A stretch of DNA of 64,000 nt from Neoarius graeffei (Eukaryota > Chordata > Actinopteri > Siluriformes > Ariidae), in assembly GCF_027579695.1 (NCBI RefSeq), contig NC_083577.1:58714241-58778240 (forward strand). Reading direction: 5' to 3'. Below, one piece after another: positions 9,232 through 19,598 of the stretch (positions within the stretch are counted from its first letter, which is position 1; the number at the start of each line of letters is the position of its first letter). The position numbers and the translations under genes are program-made. The notes under the pieces were generated by a model that saw nothing but the letters and a program-made list of their open reading frames with translations, did not search any database and was not told where the DNA came from.

Positions 9232-9985
9232 TCTTTTGGCTGCTCCCGATTAGGGGTCACCACAGCAGATCTTTTGTTTCCGTTGCTCCCTGTCTTCCGC
9301 ATCCTTCTCTACCACACCTGCCACTTTCACGTCCTCTCTCACCACATCCATGTATCTCCTCTTTGGCCTTCCTTGTTTTCATGTGCCTGGCAGCTCCATC
9401 CTTAACATTCTTTTTCTGGCTGCTCCCACTAAGGGGTTGCCACAGCAGATCTTTCGTCTCCATTGCTCCCTGTCTTCCGCATCCTTCTCTACCACACCTG
9501 CCACTTTCACGTCCTCTCTCACCACATCCATGTATCCCCTCTTTGGCCTTCCTTGTTTTCGTGTGCCTGGCAGCTTCATCCTCAACATTCTTCTTCTTCT
9601 TCTTCTTTTGGCTGCTCCCGCTTAGGGGTCACCACAGCGGATCTTTCGTCTCCATTGCTCCCTGTCTTCCGCATCCTTCTCTACCACACCTGCCACTTTC
9701 AGGTCCTCTCTCACCACATCCATGTATCTCCTCTTTGGCCTTCCTTGTTTTCGTGTGCATGGCAGCTCCATCCTTAACATTCTTCTTCTTCTTCTTCTTC
9801 TTTTGGCTGCTCCCGCTTAGGGGTCGCCACAGGAGATCTTTCGTCTCCATTGCTCCCTGTCTTTGGCATCCTTCTCTACCACACCTTCCACTTTCATGTC
9901 CTCTCTCACCACATCCATGTATCTCCTCTTTGGCCTTCCTCATTTTCGTGTGCCTGGCAGCTCCATCCTCAACATTCTCCTTCCA
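9232..9985 (-). repeat. Tandem array of four RTE-LINE 3' ends (about 183-198 bp units)
   Basis: Four head-to-tail units start near 9232, 9415, 9606 and 9804, each with ggctgctcccg.ttaggggtc, ccgcatccttctctaccac and ctttggccttccttg. On the minus strand each translates as the C-terminus of an RTE (Rex3-like) reverse transcriptase (RKQGRPKRGYMDVVRED, ICCGNP), matching the LINE at 46140-46310. Unit lengths of about 183, 191 and 198 differ mainly in the number of TTC triplets at the junctions. All units keep one long antisense frame open, which is a by-product and not a gene. Confidence 0.85.
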
Positions 9986-10165
9986 AAATGCTCTGCATCT
10001 TTCTCTCAGGATCTTTTCAATCTGTATGTTAGATTTGGCACAGTTTTATGCCGGATGCCCTTCCTGACGCAACTCTCTCCAATTTATCCGGGCTTGGGAC
10101 CGGCACCAAGAGTATGCTTATGCACCCCCAGTGGCTGGATTGGTTTTCTCCCCTTATGATAATCA
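9986..10165. repeat. Teleost interspersed repeat, LINE-associated 3' sequence
   Basis: Contains cggatgcccttcctgacgc and atttatccgggcttgggacc, a repeat block commonly seen in fish genomes next to RTE 3' ends. It continues directly from the tandem array above. Confidence 0.5.
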
Positions 10166-10377
10166 TTCCAATTAAACATGGTGATGGATCTCCAAGACCT
10201 GATAAGTGTTGGCATGTCAATTTGGTTTTGTTCATCTTCATGTGATTTTGAATGTGGAAAAAAAATGTTATTCCCATTTCAATGTTGCGAAACATTGCTT
10301 TGTCAAATCGCTTGAAAAAACAACTCACAAACTTTTTTGCAATATTTGAGAGTTTTTTAAATTCACGTTTCCATTCC

Positions 10378-10905
10378 TGCTCCTCGGACCTGCCTGAGCC
10401 ATCCTGATGCCCTACGTCTGGCTGGAGTCTCATCACATCGCTCCTGTGGAGCATGGCCCCATATGGACAGTTGAGAGTCACACTTGGAAGATGCTCTGGA
10501 CACTTATAGTAATGCTTTTATGGCTGAGGACTACAGTTGACTTGCTAACTTTAGGACTGCAGTTGTCATGAACAGTTTTGCACTCAAGTTTCCATCAATG
10601 AAGAGTTATAACATCAACGAAACTGACTTCATGTTAAAACTGTTAATGTTATAGTCATGTTGTCTGTTGTTGCCCAAATGAGGATGGGTTCCCTTTTGGG
10701 TTTGGTTCCTCTTGAGTTTTCTTCCTCATGTCATCTGAGGGAGTTTTTCCTTGCCACCGTCCCCACAGGCTTGCTCACTGGGGACAGATTAGGGATAAAA
10801 TTAGCTCATGTTTTAAGTCATTCAAATTCTGTAAAGCTGCTTTGCGGTAGTGTTTATTGTTAATAGTGCTATACAAATAAACTTGACTTGACTACTTGTT
10901 TGTTC
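10378..10905 (+). repeat. Teleost interspersed repeat, intact copy (tail ttgacttgac)
   Basis: Begins cctgctcctcggacctgcc and ends ctgtaaagctgctttgcgg...caaataaacttgacttgac, a tail typical of LINE-mobilised non-autonomous elements. The same sequence occurs split at 42040-42230 and 46318-46535, which helps to define its internal order. It has no coding capacity. Confidence 0.65.
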
Positions 10906-11437
10906 AATTTCAGATTGCATATTAAGCAGTTTAATGGAAACCCACCTACAGTTTCTCCCATGATAGATGGTTGACCTGTCCAAGGTGAACCCCAATTCTC
11001 ACCCAGTGTCAGCTAGGATTGGTTCCAGCTCACATATAATAGAATAGACAAGTGGTACAGGAGGTGAATAATGAATGATGTGAATGAGAAGAATATTCAT
11101 TCATCTTCAGTAACTGTTGGGCAGAGCTGCAGAGATTCCAGTAACACTGGAGAGAATTCACCCTAGATGGGAGACCACACACGTGTTTTTGGACAGTGGG
11201 AGGAAACACACAAATACAGAGAGAACACACAATACTTCACTGACACAAACGAGTTCAGGATCAAATTGAGGCTCTAGGAGCTCTGAGGCAGCATAGAAGA
11301 AGATGATGTAGAATAAGAATAAGAGTTTTTGAAGTTCTACCTACTACAGCCATAGTAGTAGAATTAGTAGTGTTTGTAGTAGCTGCATTGGTAGTAGTAG
11401 TGGTTGTGTTAATAGTAGTAAAAGTAGTAGTATTATA
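10906..11437. repeat. Diverged SINE remnants and a GTA-rich simple repeat
   Basis: Parts resemble decayed V-SINE pieces: gacctgtccaaggtgaacc and tcagctaggattggttccag near 10974-11033, and tttttggacagtgggaggaa near 11187 on the opposite strand. 11355-11430 is a degenerate GTA/GTAGTA repeat. No gene was seen. Confidence 0.5.
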
Positions 11438-12140
11438 TGGCCCTTTTCCACTACCCTTTTTCAGCTCACTTCAGCTCGCTTCAGCTCACTTCAGCCCGAC
11501 ACGGCTCGCGTTTCGACTATCTAAGAACAGCACGACTCAGCTCGCTTCAGCCCTGCTCAGCCCCCAAAACTCACACGGTTTTGGAGTAGGGCTGAAGCGA
11601 GCCAAACCGAGCTGAGTGAGGCTAGGGGCGTGAGGAGACACTCCCCTGTGCACTGATTGGTGAGGAGGAGTGTCCTCACATGCCCACACACGCCCCGCGA
11701 GCACGCTGGGATCTGTAAACACCGCAAACCCGGAAGAAGGAGAATTAAAAATTATGAGAATTTCTGAAGCCTTATGCACCTCGCCTCATCTATACGCTCT
11801 TGCCAGTATCTGTTGGCGTAGTCGGTGACAACAAGCCACAGCACCAAGACCAGCAACACTAACGACTCCATATCCTCCATGTTTATTGTTTACTCTCCGG
11901 GTTGTGAGACTACCGCTTAAAAGGTCACTGATGTCACTGTTTGCGCCGCCTAACGACATCACGTGACGTCCACCCACTTTCGCTAACTCCACCCAATGTG
12001 TCCACCCACTTCCAGCCAGCACGGTTCAGCGCGGTTGTAGTCGAAATGCAACTCCAACAGCCCCACTCAGCTCGACTCAGCCCAACTCAGCACAGCACGG
12101 CTCAGCCCGACTCAGCCGCGTTGGTAGTGGAAAAGCGGCA
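11438..12140. mobile_element. Non-autonomous DNA transposon with CAGC-rich subterminal repeats
   Basis: The left end tggcccttttccactacc is mirrored at the right by ggtagtggaaaagcggca. Inside both ends lie clusters of ctcagctcg / cagctcac pentamer-like repeats (11460-11600 and 12062-12118). The centre has no transposase. Dense subterminal repeats like these usually serve as transposase binding sites. The family could be hAT or Harbinger; the target duplication is unclear. Confidence 0.7.
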
Positions 12141-12956
12141 TTAGTGAGTTTTTTAGGGCCTTCTAAGTTCTTTTAATTTCTGGTTGAAATAAATGAATGA
12201 TTGTGATGCCTAAATAATGATTGTTGGAGGAGTGGTTACTAATATAAATTCATAAATCATGTTTGTTTGTTTAATATATATCTGGCTGGGCATCATGGTA
12301 ATGCAACAGGCAGTGCTGCTGCTTCAGAGCTCCTGGTTTGAGCCTGTATGGTGTTTCTGTGCATTTTCTCCCAGTGTCAGCATGCGTTTCCTCTGGGGTC
12401 ATCAGTTTCTTCCCACAGTACTGCTCCAGCAGTGTTATCTTACAAATTGTCATATACAGAGTCATCATATTGCAGAGCTTAAGGTCTATGATTTGTTTTA
12501 TTTTATTATTATTTTTTTTTAATGAAAGGGTCAAGAAGCTTTGCTAACTTGGGACAAATAAACTAATATGGTTATGAATATGCTGTAAACCCATAATTGT
12601 CATTTTGTACATTATATAGAGTTAGTTACTGGTAACTAAAAATCTGGTTCATATTCATTTTGGAAAGTTATCTAAGGCGAGTGAAGACTAGATGGTGTTG
12701 GTGGTGCAGTTATCATTATTATCTGTTAAAAGGAAAGTTGAAAATGTATTTACTTAAATTACTAATAATGTAAAACATAATTATGTGACTAAAGCATGCA
12801 TTCCTAAGCTGCTTAGCCAAGGTTATGCTCCAGGAGGACCTCACTGAGCTCTGATTTGAAACATGGGATGTTTGTTGATGAATTTTGACTGTTCACTAAT
12901 CTCTCTAATGTATGTAAAATACATACTATTTAATTTGTATAATTAATTATATACAG
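12141..12956. other. Non-coding stretch with an old SINE remnant
   Basis: 12295-12420 resembles a decayed plus-strand V-SINE (cctggtttgagcctgtatgg, gtttcctctggggtcatcag). The remainder is AT-rich with no exon or transposon that I recognise. Confidence 0.45.
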
Positions 12957-14874
12957 CAAGGGCGTCAGAAGCATTTTTAATGGGGGGGGGGGGGGGGGGA
13001 CACACTGGCGGGGGTCTGGGGGTCCTCCCCCAGAAAATTTTTAATTAATTAGATGCCATTTCCTGCATTCTGGTGTATTTTTAACAGGTTTTTAAACACC
13101 TAATTTTACCTACAAAAGTCACTTAATTCAATGACTATTTTAGAGACTCAACAATAAGTCCTCATTCAACTAGTCCATATATTCATCAGCCTGTTTTTAA
13201 ACCCACTGCTCTGCCTAAGATAATGAGATGAATGTGACACAATTTATCACCAACAATGACTTTATGGGCGCATTTTACTTTTTATTTTGTGTTTCCTTTT
13301 TTATTTAGTTTTAGATGGAACACAACATTGCCACTGTGCCAAGCAATAGTGACACTCAACTGTATGTTATTCATAATTTCATACAATTAACAGGCATGAC
13401 ATGGCATCATGCAAACTTCATAACACACAATCACAGTGTCAAGCAACGGTGACATAAAAAACTTCACACAATGAACAGGTGCAATTTTGTTCACCACCAA
13501 CAGTGACTTTAGTGGGTGCATTTTACTTTTTTCCAATTTAGTGATACTCATAACAAAAATGACATGGCATCATGCAGCCTTCATAACACAAAATTACACT
13601 GGGTCAAGCAACGACACATAAAAGAGAACTTCACACAATGAACAAGTGCAGTTTTGTCAACCTACATGCAATGGTGGTACTACAGTAACATTTACAGATT
13701 AGTATAACAAATAGATTTATAGATAACTCCTTCTTACATTGGTGCCACCACAATTTCTACCACTTCATAATGTTTATCCCCCTTTCCTTCACAATCCACC
13801 TGGAATAACATTCATCTCTCTCCATTGCTTTCCTTTCTACTGTTCCTTCCCCATACACTGATGTTACCCATGTTACTTTCCAGAAAACTACACGCGGTGA
13901 GTTGTTGTAGGGAACGCCCGGAAAACCCGGAGTGGATTTTCAGTGGTATGTGTATTCTCTTATCAATCAAGTGGAATGGATTCTTTCACGAAGCAATAGA
14001 AATGTTGCTGGGCATGGGCGGATCTACCGGGGTGGCATAGGGTGGCAAATGCCACCCTAAAAGAAAGCCTTGCCACCCCTGCTGCCACCCCAGTTGGAAG
14101 CGACGAATTCAAAGAAAAATTACGGCCAATCTGACATTTACGTGTGTGAATTTCCAATGTCCGGCTGCGGCAAATGCAGCACGAGATAACGCCAGAGATT
14201 GGTTGCTTTGGAAAATTGAGAGGCGCGAAGCGAGGGAGCCAGGAGTCGCGAGGAAAGGAGACACGGGAGGAAAGAGGTAAAAGCTGATTAACTATCTATC
14301 AAGAAATGAAATTATAATGAATGAACAGTGCTAGCATAGTTGCGATGCTGATTTTGGCTCATAAAGTCTTATTTGCGATCGACTATGACAGAAAAGAGAC
14401 TATCAAGTTTGGCTGTACTCAGCATTGAATCAAAGCACACAAAAGCATTAGATCTTGATAAATTTGTGAAGCGTTTTGCTGAGCAACATGGAAATCGCCG
14501 CATTCAGCTGTTGTAGGCATGACAAGATCATGTTATGCTCACTGGTGAGCCTTTACAAAGCGTGAGAAAAAAAACTATAAAATGTGACACTGGTGTAAAT
14601 GGTTTAAATCATGCTGAACTTGAAGCAGTGTTGTTATTGTTGTTGTTTTTTAGTGTCTGTTCTTTTGCATATACAGTATAAAACTGTCCAGAAACGGTAT
14701 AGACCTCATCTGAGAACGTGTGTTCTTCGTGAACAATAAAAGCATGAGATTAAGTTTGTCTGTATGAGTTTGTAAATGGCAGCCCGTGCCCTTTTGTAGT
14801 GTGTACATACTATTTGTCATCAAACTGTGATAACTGTGATTAAATTCAGTATCTGTGATTAAATTCAGCAAAAA

Positions 14875-16150
14875 GTAGACTGGGGTAATACGCCCCCATG
14901 GGGTAATACGCCCCCGGCCTGTTTTACCCAAAATAACCACCAGATGGCGCAAAGTTACATTTCTATTGTTGCTATGGACTGGCTTGTCAACGGGGATATA
15001 CAAATATCCACTGTGGATCGCATATCAGCAACGCAGCGGAGAGAAATCAAATTTCATGGTAAGTGATATAATTTTCAGATATCAGTAAAACTATTTAGAT
15101 AGCTGCTATTTCATCAGATATCACAGCTGTGTATGTGGTATGAGTAGACAAGTCAGTACGTAAAAAAAAATACATTAGGTATAAAAAGTTGAATCACATT
15201 TTGAAAGTAAGACCCTTTTTTGTAAAAGTGTAGTCTGTGGGGTAAAACGCCCCCTTAATGGCGGGGTAAATGGCCCCCAGGTGGCATCGTTTCCTTTTAT
15301 CATAATTACTGTATTTCATACATTTGTGAATAACAGATACATAGTTTTTAATAACATCTCGCTTACCTGGTTGAGTAAAGCAAGTAATTTGAACTTAATA
15401 TTAAAAATAATTGAAATAAAAAAAATTAAATTAAAATGCGAAATATAATAAAATAATGCATCTATTCATTAATTCAGGGATATTTTCTTGTTTCTTTCAC
15501 ATTATAGGCTTAAGTAAACACTTTTGCTATCCAAACAGCTTTTTTTGAGTGAGGGGGCCTATTACCCCACTGGGGGGGGTAAAAGGCCCCCTTGGCACAA
15601 TCTTATCTCATTATCTCTAGCCGCTTTATCCTTCTACAGGGTCGCAGGCAAGCTGGAGCCTATCCCAGCTGACTACGGGCGAAAGGCGGGGTACACCCTG
15701 GACAAGTCGCCAGGTCATCACAGGGCTGACACATAGACACAGACAACCATTCACACTCACATTCACACCTATGGTCAATTTAGAGTCACCAGTTAACCTA
15801 ACCTGCATGTCTTTGGACTGTGGGGGAAACCGGAGCACCCGGAGGAAACCCACGCGGACACGGGGAGAACATGCAAACTCCACACAGAAAGGCCCTCGCC
15901 GGCCCCGGGGCTCGAACCCAGGACCTTCTTGCTGTGAGGCGACAGCGCTAACCACTACACCACCGTGCCGCCTGGCACAATGTTTGTTTTTGTTAAAAAG
16001 AAATTAAGTATTAACTTTAGGCAAACTTTAGGTGGCATTATTGTTCTTGTCACTGTTGTCAAAAACTATGATTAAAACTAAACACATGGTTCATTTCAAC
16101 TTGGAGAAAAACTGAATTTTCCTTAAGGGGGGCTTTTTCCCCCACTCTAC
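14875..16150. mobile_element. Non-autonomous element built on GGGGTAAnnnGCCCCC motifs (third level)
   Basis: The ends form an imperfect inverted repeat, GTAGACTGGGGTAATACG at left and GTAGAGTGGGGGAAAAAG on the minus strand at right. Six copies of a 16-mer close to GGGGTAATACGCCCCC lie at 14882, 14900, 15239, 15263, 15553 (reverse) and 15576. No target duplication or protein is evident, so the class is unknown. A V-SINE is inserted at 15602-15972. Confidence 0.55.
15602..15972 (-). mobile_element. V-SINE copy 6 (innermost of the nest)
   Basis: Minus-orientation copy with a 9-bp duplication, tggcacaat, at 15593-15601 and 15973-15981. It is the youngest layer of the four-level nest. Head, V domain and GAGAT-type tail are all present. 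Confidence 0.95.
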
Positions 16151-16406
16151 GTCTGTAATACGTTGCCACCCCTCAAAAATTCCTGCCCCCCTCTTGCCAT
16201 CCCATAAATATTTTTCTAGATCCGCCCCTGGAGCTGGGTGAACTAATATTTTATGTTAAATGTTGGGGGGGGGGGGGGGCAAACGAAGAACTATGAAATG
16301 TGAAGGGGGCACGTCCCCTTCACATTCAATGGTGGCGACACCCATGATATACACAAATTACTGTATAAAGTTTCAGAAGCATTTCAAAAAATCCGCAGAA
16401 TGAGCT

Positions 16407-16443
16407 CACGTGGTAAAGGAGAGCCCGCATTGCAGTGACGTCA
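16407..16443. promoter_or_regulatory. E-box and consensus CRE upstream of tsn
   Basis: CACGTG at 16407-16412 and the palindromic CRE TGACGTCA at 16436-16443 sit about 235-270 bp upstream of the tsn start codon, in a GC-richer stretch that begins right after the transposon nest ends. CREB/ATF and bHLH factors bind such sites. Promoter use is inferred from position. Confidence 0.6.
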
Positions 16444-16677
16444 TCACTACGCGACTATCAGGGGATGGGCTTTTCAAGAAGAGCACGTTGATGACTTAGA
16501 ATGGTTCTTCGCTTGGACTACAGGAGAGAAAGGAAGGCCGGAGCGTAATATTACAGCTTGTGGTGATTTTATTTCTTTAGTTTCTTGTTCTGTCTCACGC
16601 TATACTTCACACTTGTTCCAGCGAGTTATATTCGCCCCGTTGTTGAAGTCGTGCTGAAGAACTTCTACGAGGTAGCC

Positions 16678-19056
16678 ATGTCAGTTCCAGAGATGTTTAG
16701 CTACATCCAGGGTTTTTTAACTGCAGATCAAGATATTCGCGAGGTAAGGTGGAATAGTTCATGCTCATTAACAGGTGAATATGTCTAAAACATGTGATCG
16801 TCTAAATGTTAAATAAGTAAAGCAGTTTTAGCTGAAAGCCACGTATACAATTTCGTGGAATCGTGGTTCGAAAACATGTTTACACAGTTGTGGGACTGGA
16901 TCAGGTTTAACAACATGGTCATTAGTTACCTACCTGCAAAGCAGCAAAAGGTTTAACCTTTTCCCAGTCAGAGCATTGTTCCTGTTAGAAAATATATGCC
17001 TCCTTTTTTTCTTGTAGGACATAAGAAAAGTTGTCCAAATGCTTGAGCAGACTGCCAGAGAGACACTCACCATCCTTCAAAGTGTCCACCAACCAAGTGG
17101 CTTCAAAGACAGTAAGTGGACAATCATTAGAACTATTTTCTCATGATTAACAGTGTTCATTCAATAAGAATTTTTGCAACTATAATACTAGGTCCAGAAA
17201 TAACATCTGTAAAACCACTGCTAATAGGAGATGGGGACATTGGTCCACCATTAACTTTGCTGCCGATGGCTGGAACTCCTTAGATCTCTCTTAGAGAACC
17301 GCCTACTTTAACAGCTTTCAAGAGTGGCCTAGCTAGAGCTTCAATTTAACGTATAAACGAGTATTTATCTCATCTCATTATCTCTAGCTGCTTTATCCTA
17401 TTCTACAGGGTCGCAGGCAAGCTGGAGCCTATCCCAGCTGACTACGGGCGAAAGGCGGGGTACACCCTGGACAAGTCGCCAGGTCATCACAGGGCTGACA
17501 CATAGACACAGACAACCATTCACACTCACATTCCGAGTATCTATTGCTACTGTATTATTCATGTCGACAGGGTCCTTTTGAGTTGATCTTTTATGATGAG
17601 CTGGAAGGGATTCTGGTGATTGATGGTGGTGTAGTATGATTGCAGTGATCTTATTTTACTTTTGGAAAAGTAATGTAGAATTTAGCTATTTTAGTTATAA
17701 TTACATTTGTAATGTATTTATATTGGGGCGGCACGGTGGTGTAGTGGTTAGCACTGTCGCCTCACAGCAAGAAGGTCCTGGGTTTGAGCCCCGGGGCCGG
17801 CGAGGGCCCTTCTGTGTGGAGTTTGCATGTTCTCCCCGTGTCCACGTGGGTTTCCTCCAGGTGCTCCGGTTTCCCCCACAGTCCAAAGACATGCAGGTTA
17901 GGTTAACTGGTGACTCTAAAGTGACCGTAGGTGTGAATGTGAGTGTGAATGGTTGTCTGTGTCAGCCCTGTGATGACCTGGCGACTTGTCCAGGGTGTAC
18001 CCCGCCTTTCGCCCGTAGTCAGCTGGGATAGGCTCCAGCTTGCCTGCGACCTTGTAGAAGGATAAAGCGGCTAGAGATAATGAGATGAGATGTATTTATA
18101 TTGTTTACATGTTTATATTGGAGGACCCCTCTGTACATCATCCCCCAGTGATGTTGGCTTCATCAATAAAGAAATAATAAAAAAATATAATAATATTATT
18201 TCAACAGTTGACCATAATACTGTAGGAGTATATAATAGTCTGTGCTTTCCCACCAGTTCCCAACAAGTGTCTGAAGGCCAGGGAGCTGTTTTGTACCGTT
18301 CAAACCCAAATTGGTGAGCTGAAAACAAAGTTCCCTGTGGAGCAGTATTACAGGTCAGTGTAGAAACTCCTATGGCATATATAGTGTAATGTGAAGAAGT
18401 TTTACCTGAATTGGTATTCATTTTTATGAACCACCTAGCAAAGCAATATTGAATTAACTTTGCCCAGGTTTCATGAGCACTGGAGGTTTGTTCTGCAGCG
18501 CCTGACGTTTCTTGCTGCTTTTGTGGTTTATTTGGAGAGCGAGTCCTTGGTGACACGAGAGGAGGTGGCAAAAATACTTGGAAGTATGTATTATGATTTT
18601 CCTTTAAGTTTTTTATATGGCTTCTTGTTGAATGTCTTGATAAAGCAACAACTTCTGGTGTGTACAGTTGAAGTGGACAGAGAAAAAGGATTCCATTTAG
18701 ACCTTGAAGATTATCTAGCGGGGATTCTTATTTTGGCCAGTGAACTGGTAAGACATTTAACTGTCAGGTCTTTTGAAGGATTTTTGTAACGTGTCACAAG
18801 CTAAAATCTATTTTTAACTCCACAGTCAAGGTTGGCAGTCAATAGTGTAACAGCTGGAGACTATGGACGGCCTCTTCGTATCTCAAATTTCATCAACGAA
18901 CTTGATTCTGGTTTTCGCCTGCTGAATCTGAAAAATGACCCACTTCGTAAACGCTATGATGGTCTCAAGTATGACGTGAAGAAGATAGAGGAGGTAGTGT
19001 ATGACCTATCTATCCGTGGCCTTGCAAAGGAGCAGGAAGCCGGGGGAGATAAGTAG
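16678..19056 (+). CDS. tsn: Translin (complete, six coding exons)
   Basis: Exons 16678-16743, 17018-17111, 18257-18353, 18468-18583, 18668-18747 and 18826-19056 join in frame to 684 nt (227 aa plus stop). All introns are GT-AG. From memory the product matches vertebrate translin closely: MSVPEMFSYIQGFL, YYRFHEHWRFVLQRL, GFHLDLEDYLAGILILASEL, NSVTAGDYGRPL, LNLKNDPLRKRYDGLKYDVK. Human translin is 228 aa. Translin is an all-helical single-stranded DNA/RNA-binding protein that forms octamers with TRAX (C3PO), a nuclease complex that helps remove the siRNA passenger strand and processes tRNA and miRNA precursors; translin is the non-catalytic subunit. The C-terminus after LSIRGLAKE is diverged, as is usual. 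Intron 2 carries two V-SINEs in opposite orientation. A CRE and E-box lie upstream. Confidence 0.98.
17365..17533 (-). mobile_element. 5'-truncated V-SINE in tsn intron 2 (copy 7)
   Basis: Only the 3' half is present (tail to cacactcacatt), with the duplication cgagtat at 17358-17364 and 17534-17540. Truncation at the tRNA-head side is what incomplete target-primed reverse transcription would give. Confidence 0.88.
17726..18089 (+). mobile_element. V-SINE copy 8 in tsn intron 2
   Basis: Full-length plus-orientation copy with a 14-bp duplication, atgtatttatattg, at 17712-17725 and 18090-18103. It is inverted relative to the truncated copy 190 bp upstream. Confidence 0.95.
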
Positions 19057-19567
19057 AGACGAGAGGAACAGAAGAGGCCTTGGGGCAAATACCCTGGCTG
19101 GGATTCTCCATGAGTGCAAGAATGGAGATTTAACCTGCCAGTGGGCAGGCACATGGAGGAAAAGAAAATCGGATGGAGGTGTTGAAGCCCCAGTAGCCTT
19201 TGACAGTGGTGTGGATTTTATAGCCAACTGTCTGCCCTAGTGGAAAGCTGTTTAGGCCTGATAAAAATGTGAGAAGCTGTGAAATGGAGGAAGTTTACTC
19301 ATGTACAGTTCATCTGTATGCTTGGGTGGATGTCATTTTGCTATTCTTTATTGTTCTGTGCTGGTTATCATCACCCCCCCCCCCTCCCTTTTTTTTTTTT
19401 TTTTTATTAAAACATTGTATAAACATTGGATGTGGTTGACACTGGGATGAGGTGATTTTTAAAATATTTAATTTTTAATTTTTTGCTCAAGATCACTGAG
19501 GTCTGTAATATTATTGATTGTACAATAAGTGAAAGTGAGTTATGGTAAAAAAATGTGACCTACAGTG

Positions 19568-19598
<31 letters not shown>

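Larger units (their letters stand above)
14013..16230. mobile_element. Nested hAT-like transposon (second level)
   Basis: The left end is CATGGGCGGATCTACC and the right end TCTAGATCCGCCCCTG, an inverted repeat. Flanks are ttgctggg (14005-14012) and gagctggg (16231-16238), 6 of 8 matching. Subterminal sequence repeats gccaccc/gggtggc. No transposase frame remains. It hosts the element at 14875-16150. Confidence 0.75.
12957..16346. mobile_element. hAT-like transposon, outermost of a four-level nest
   Basis: The left end CAAGGGCGTCAGAAGCA pairs with the right end read on the minus strand, CATGGGTGTCGCCACC. An 8-bp duplication flanks it with one mismatch: atatacag (12949-12956) and atatacac (16347-16354), as expected for hAT. 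Long G runs lie near both ends (12983-13000 and 16264-16280). No transposase was found. It carries the nested element at 14013-16230. Confidence 0.75.

Noticed and set aside
9132-10067. 311-codon plus-strand open frame with repeated HPSLPHLPLS-type units
   Set aside because: It runs antisense through the tandem RTE 3' ends; unit lengths near multiples of three keep it open. No independent coding signal.
18113-18571. 152-codon minus-strand frame overlapping tsn exons 3 and 4
   Set aside because: Antisense shadow of translin coding sequence and intron.
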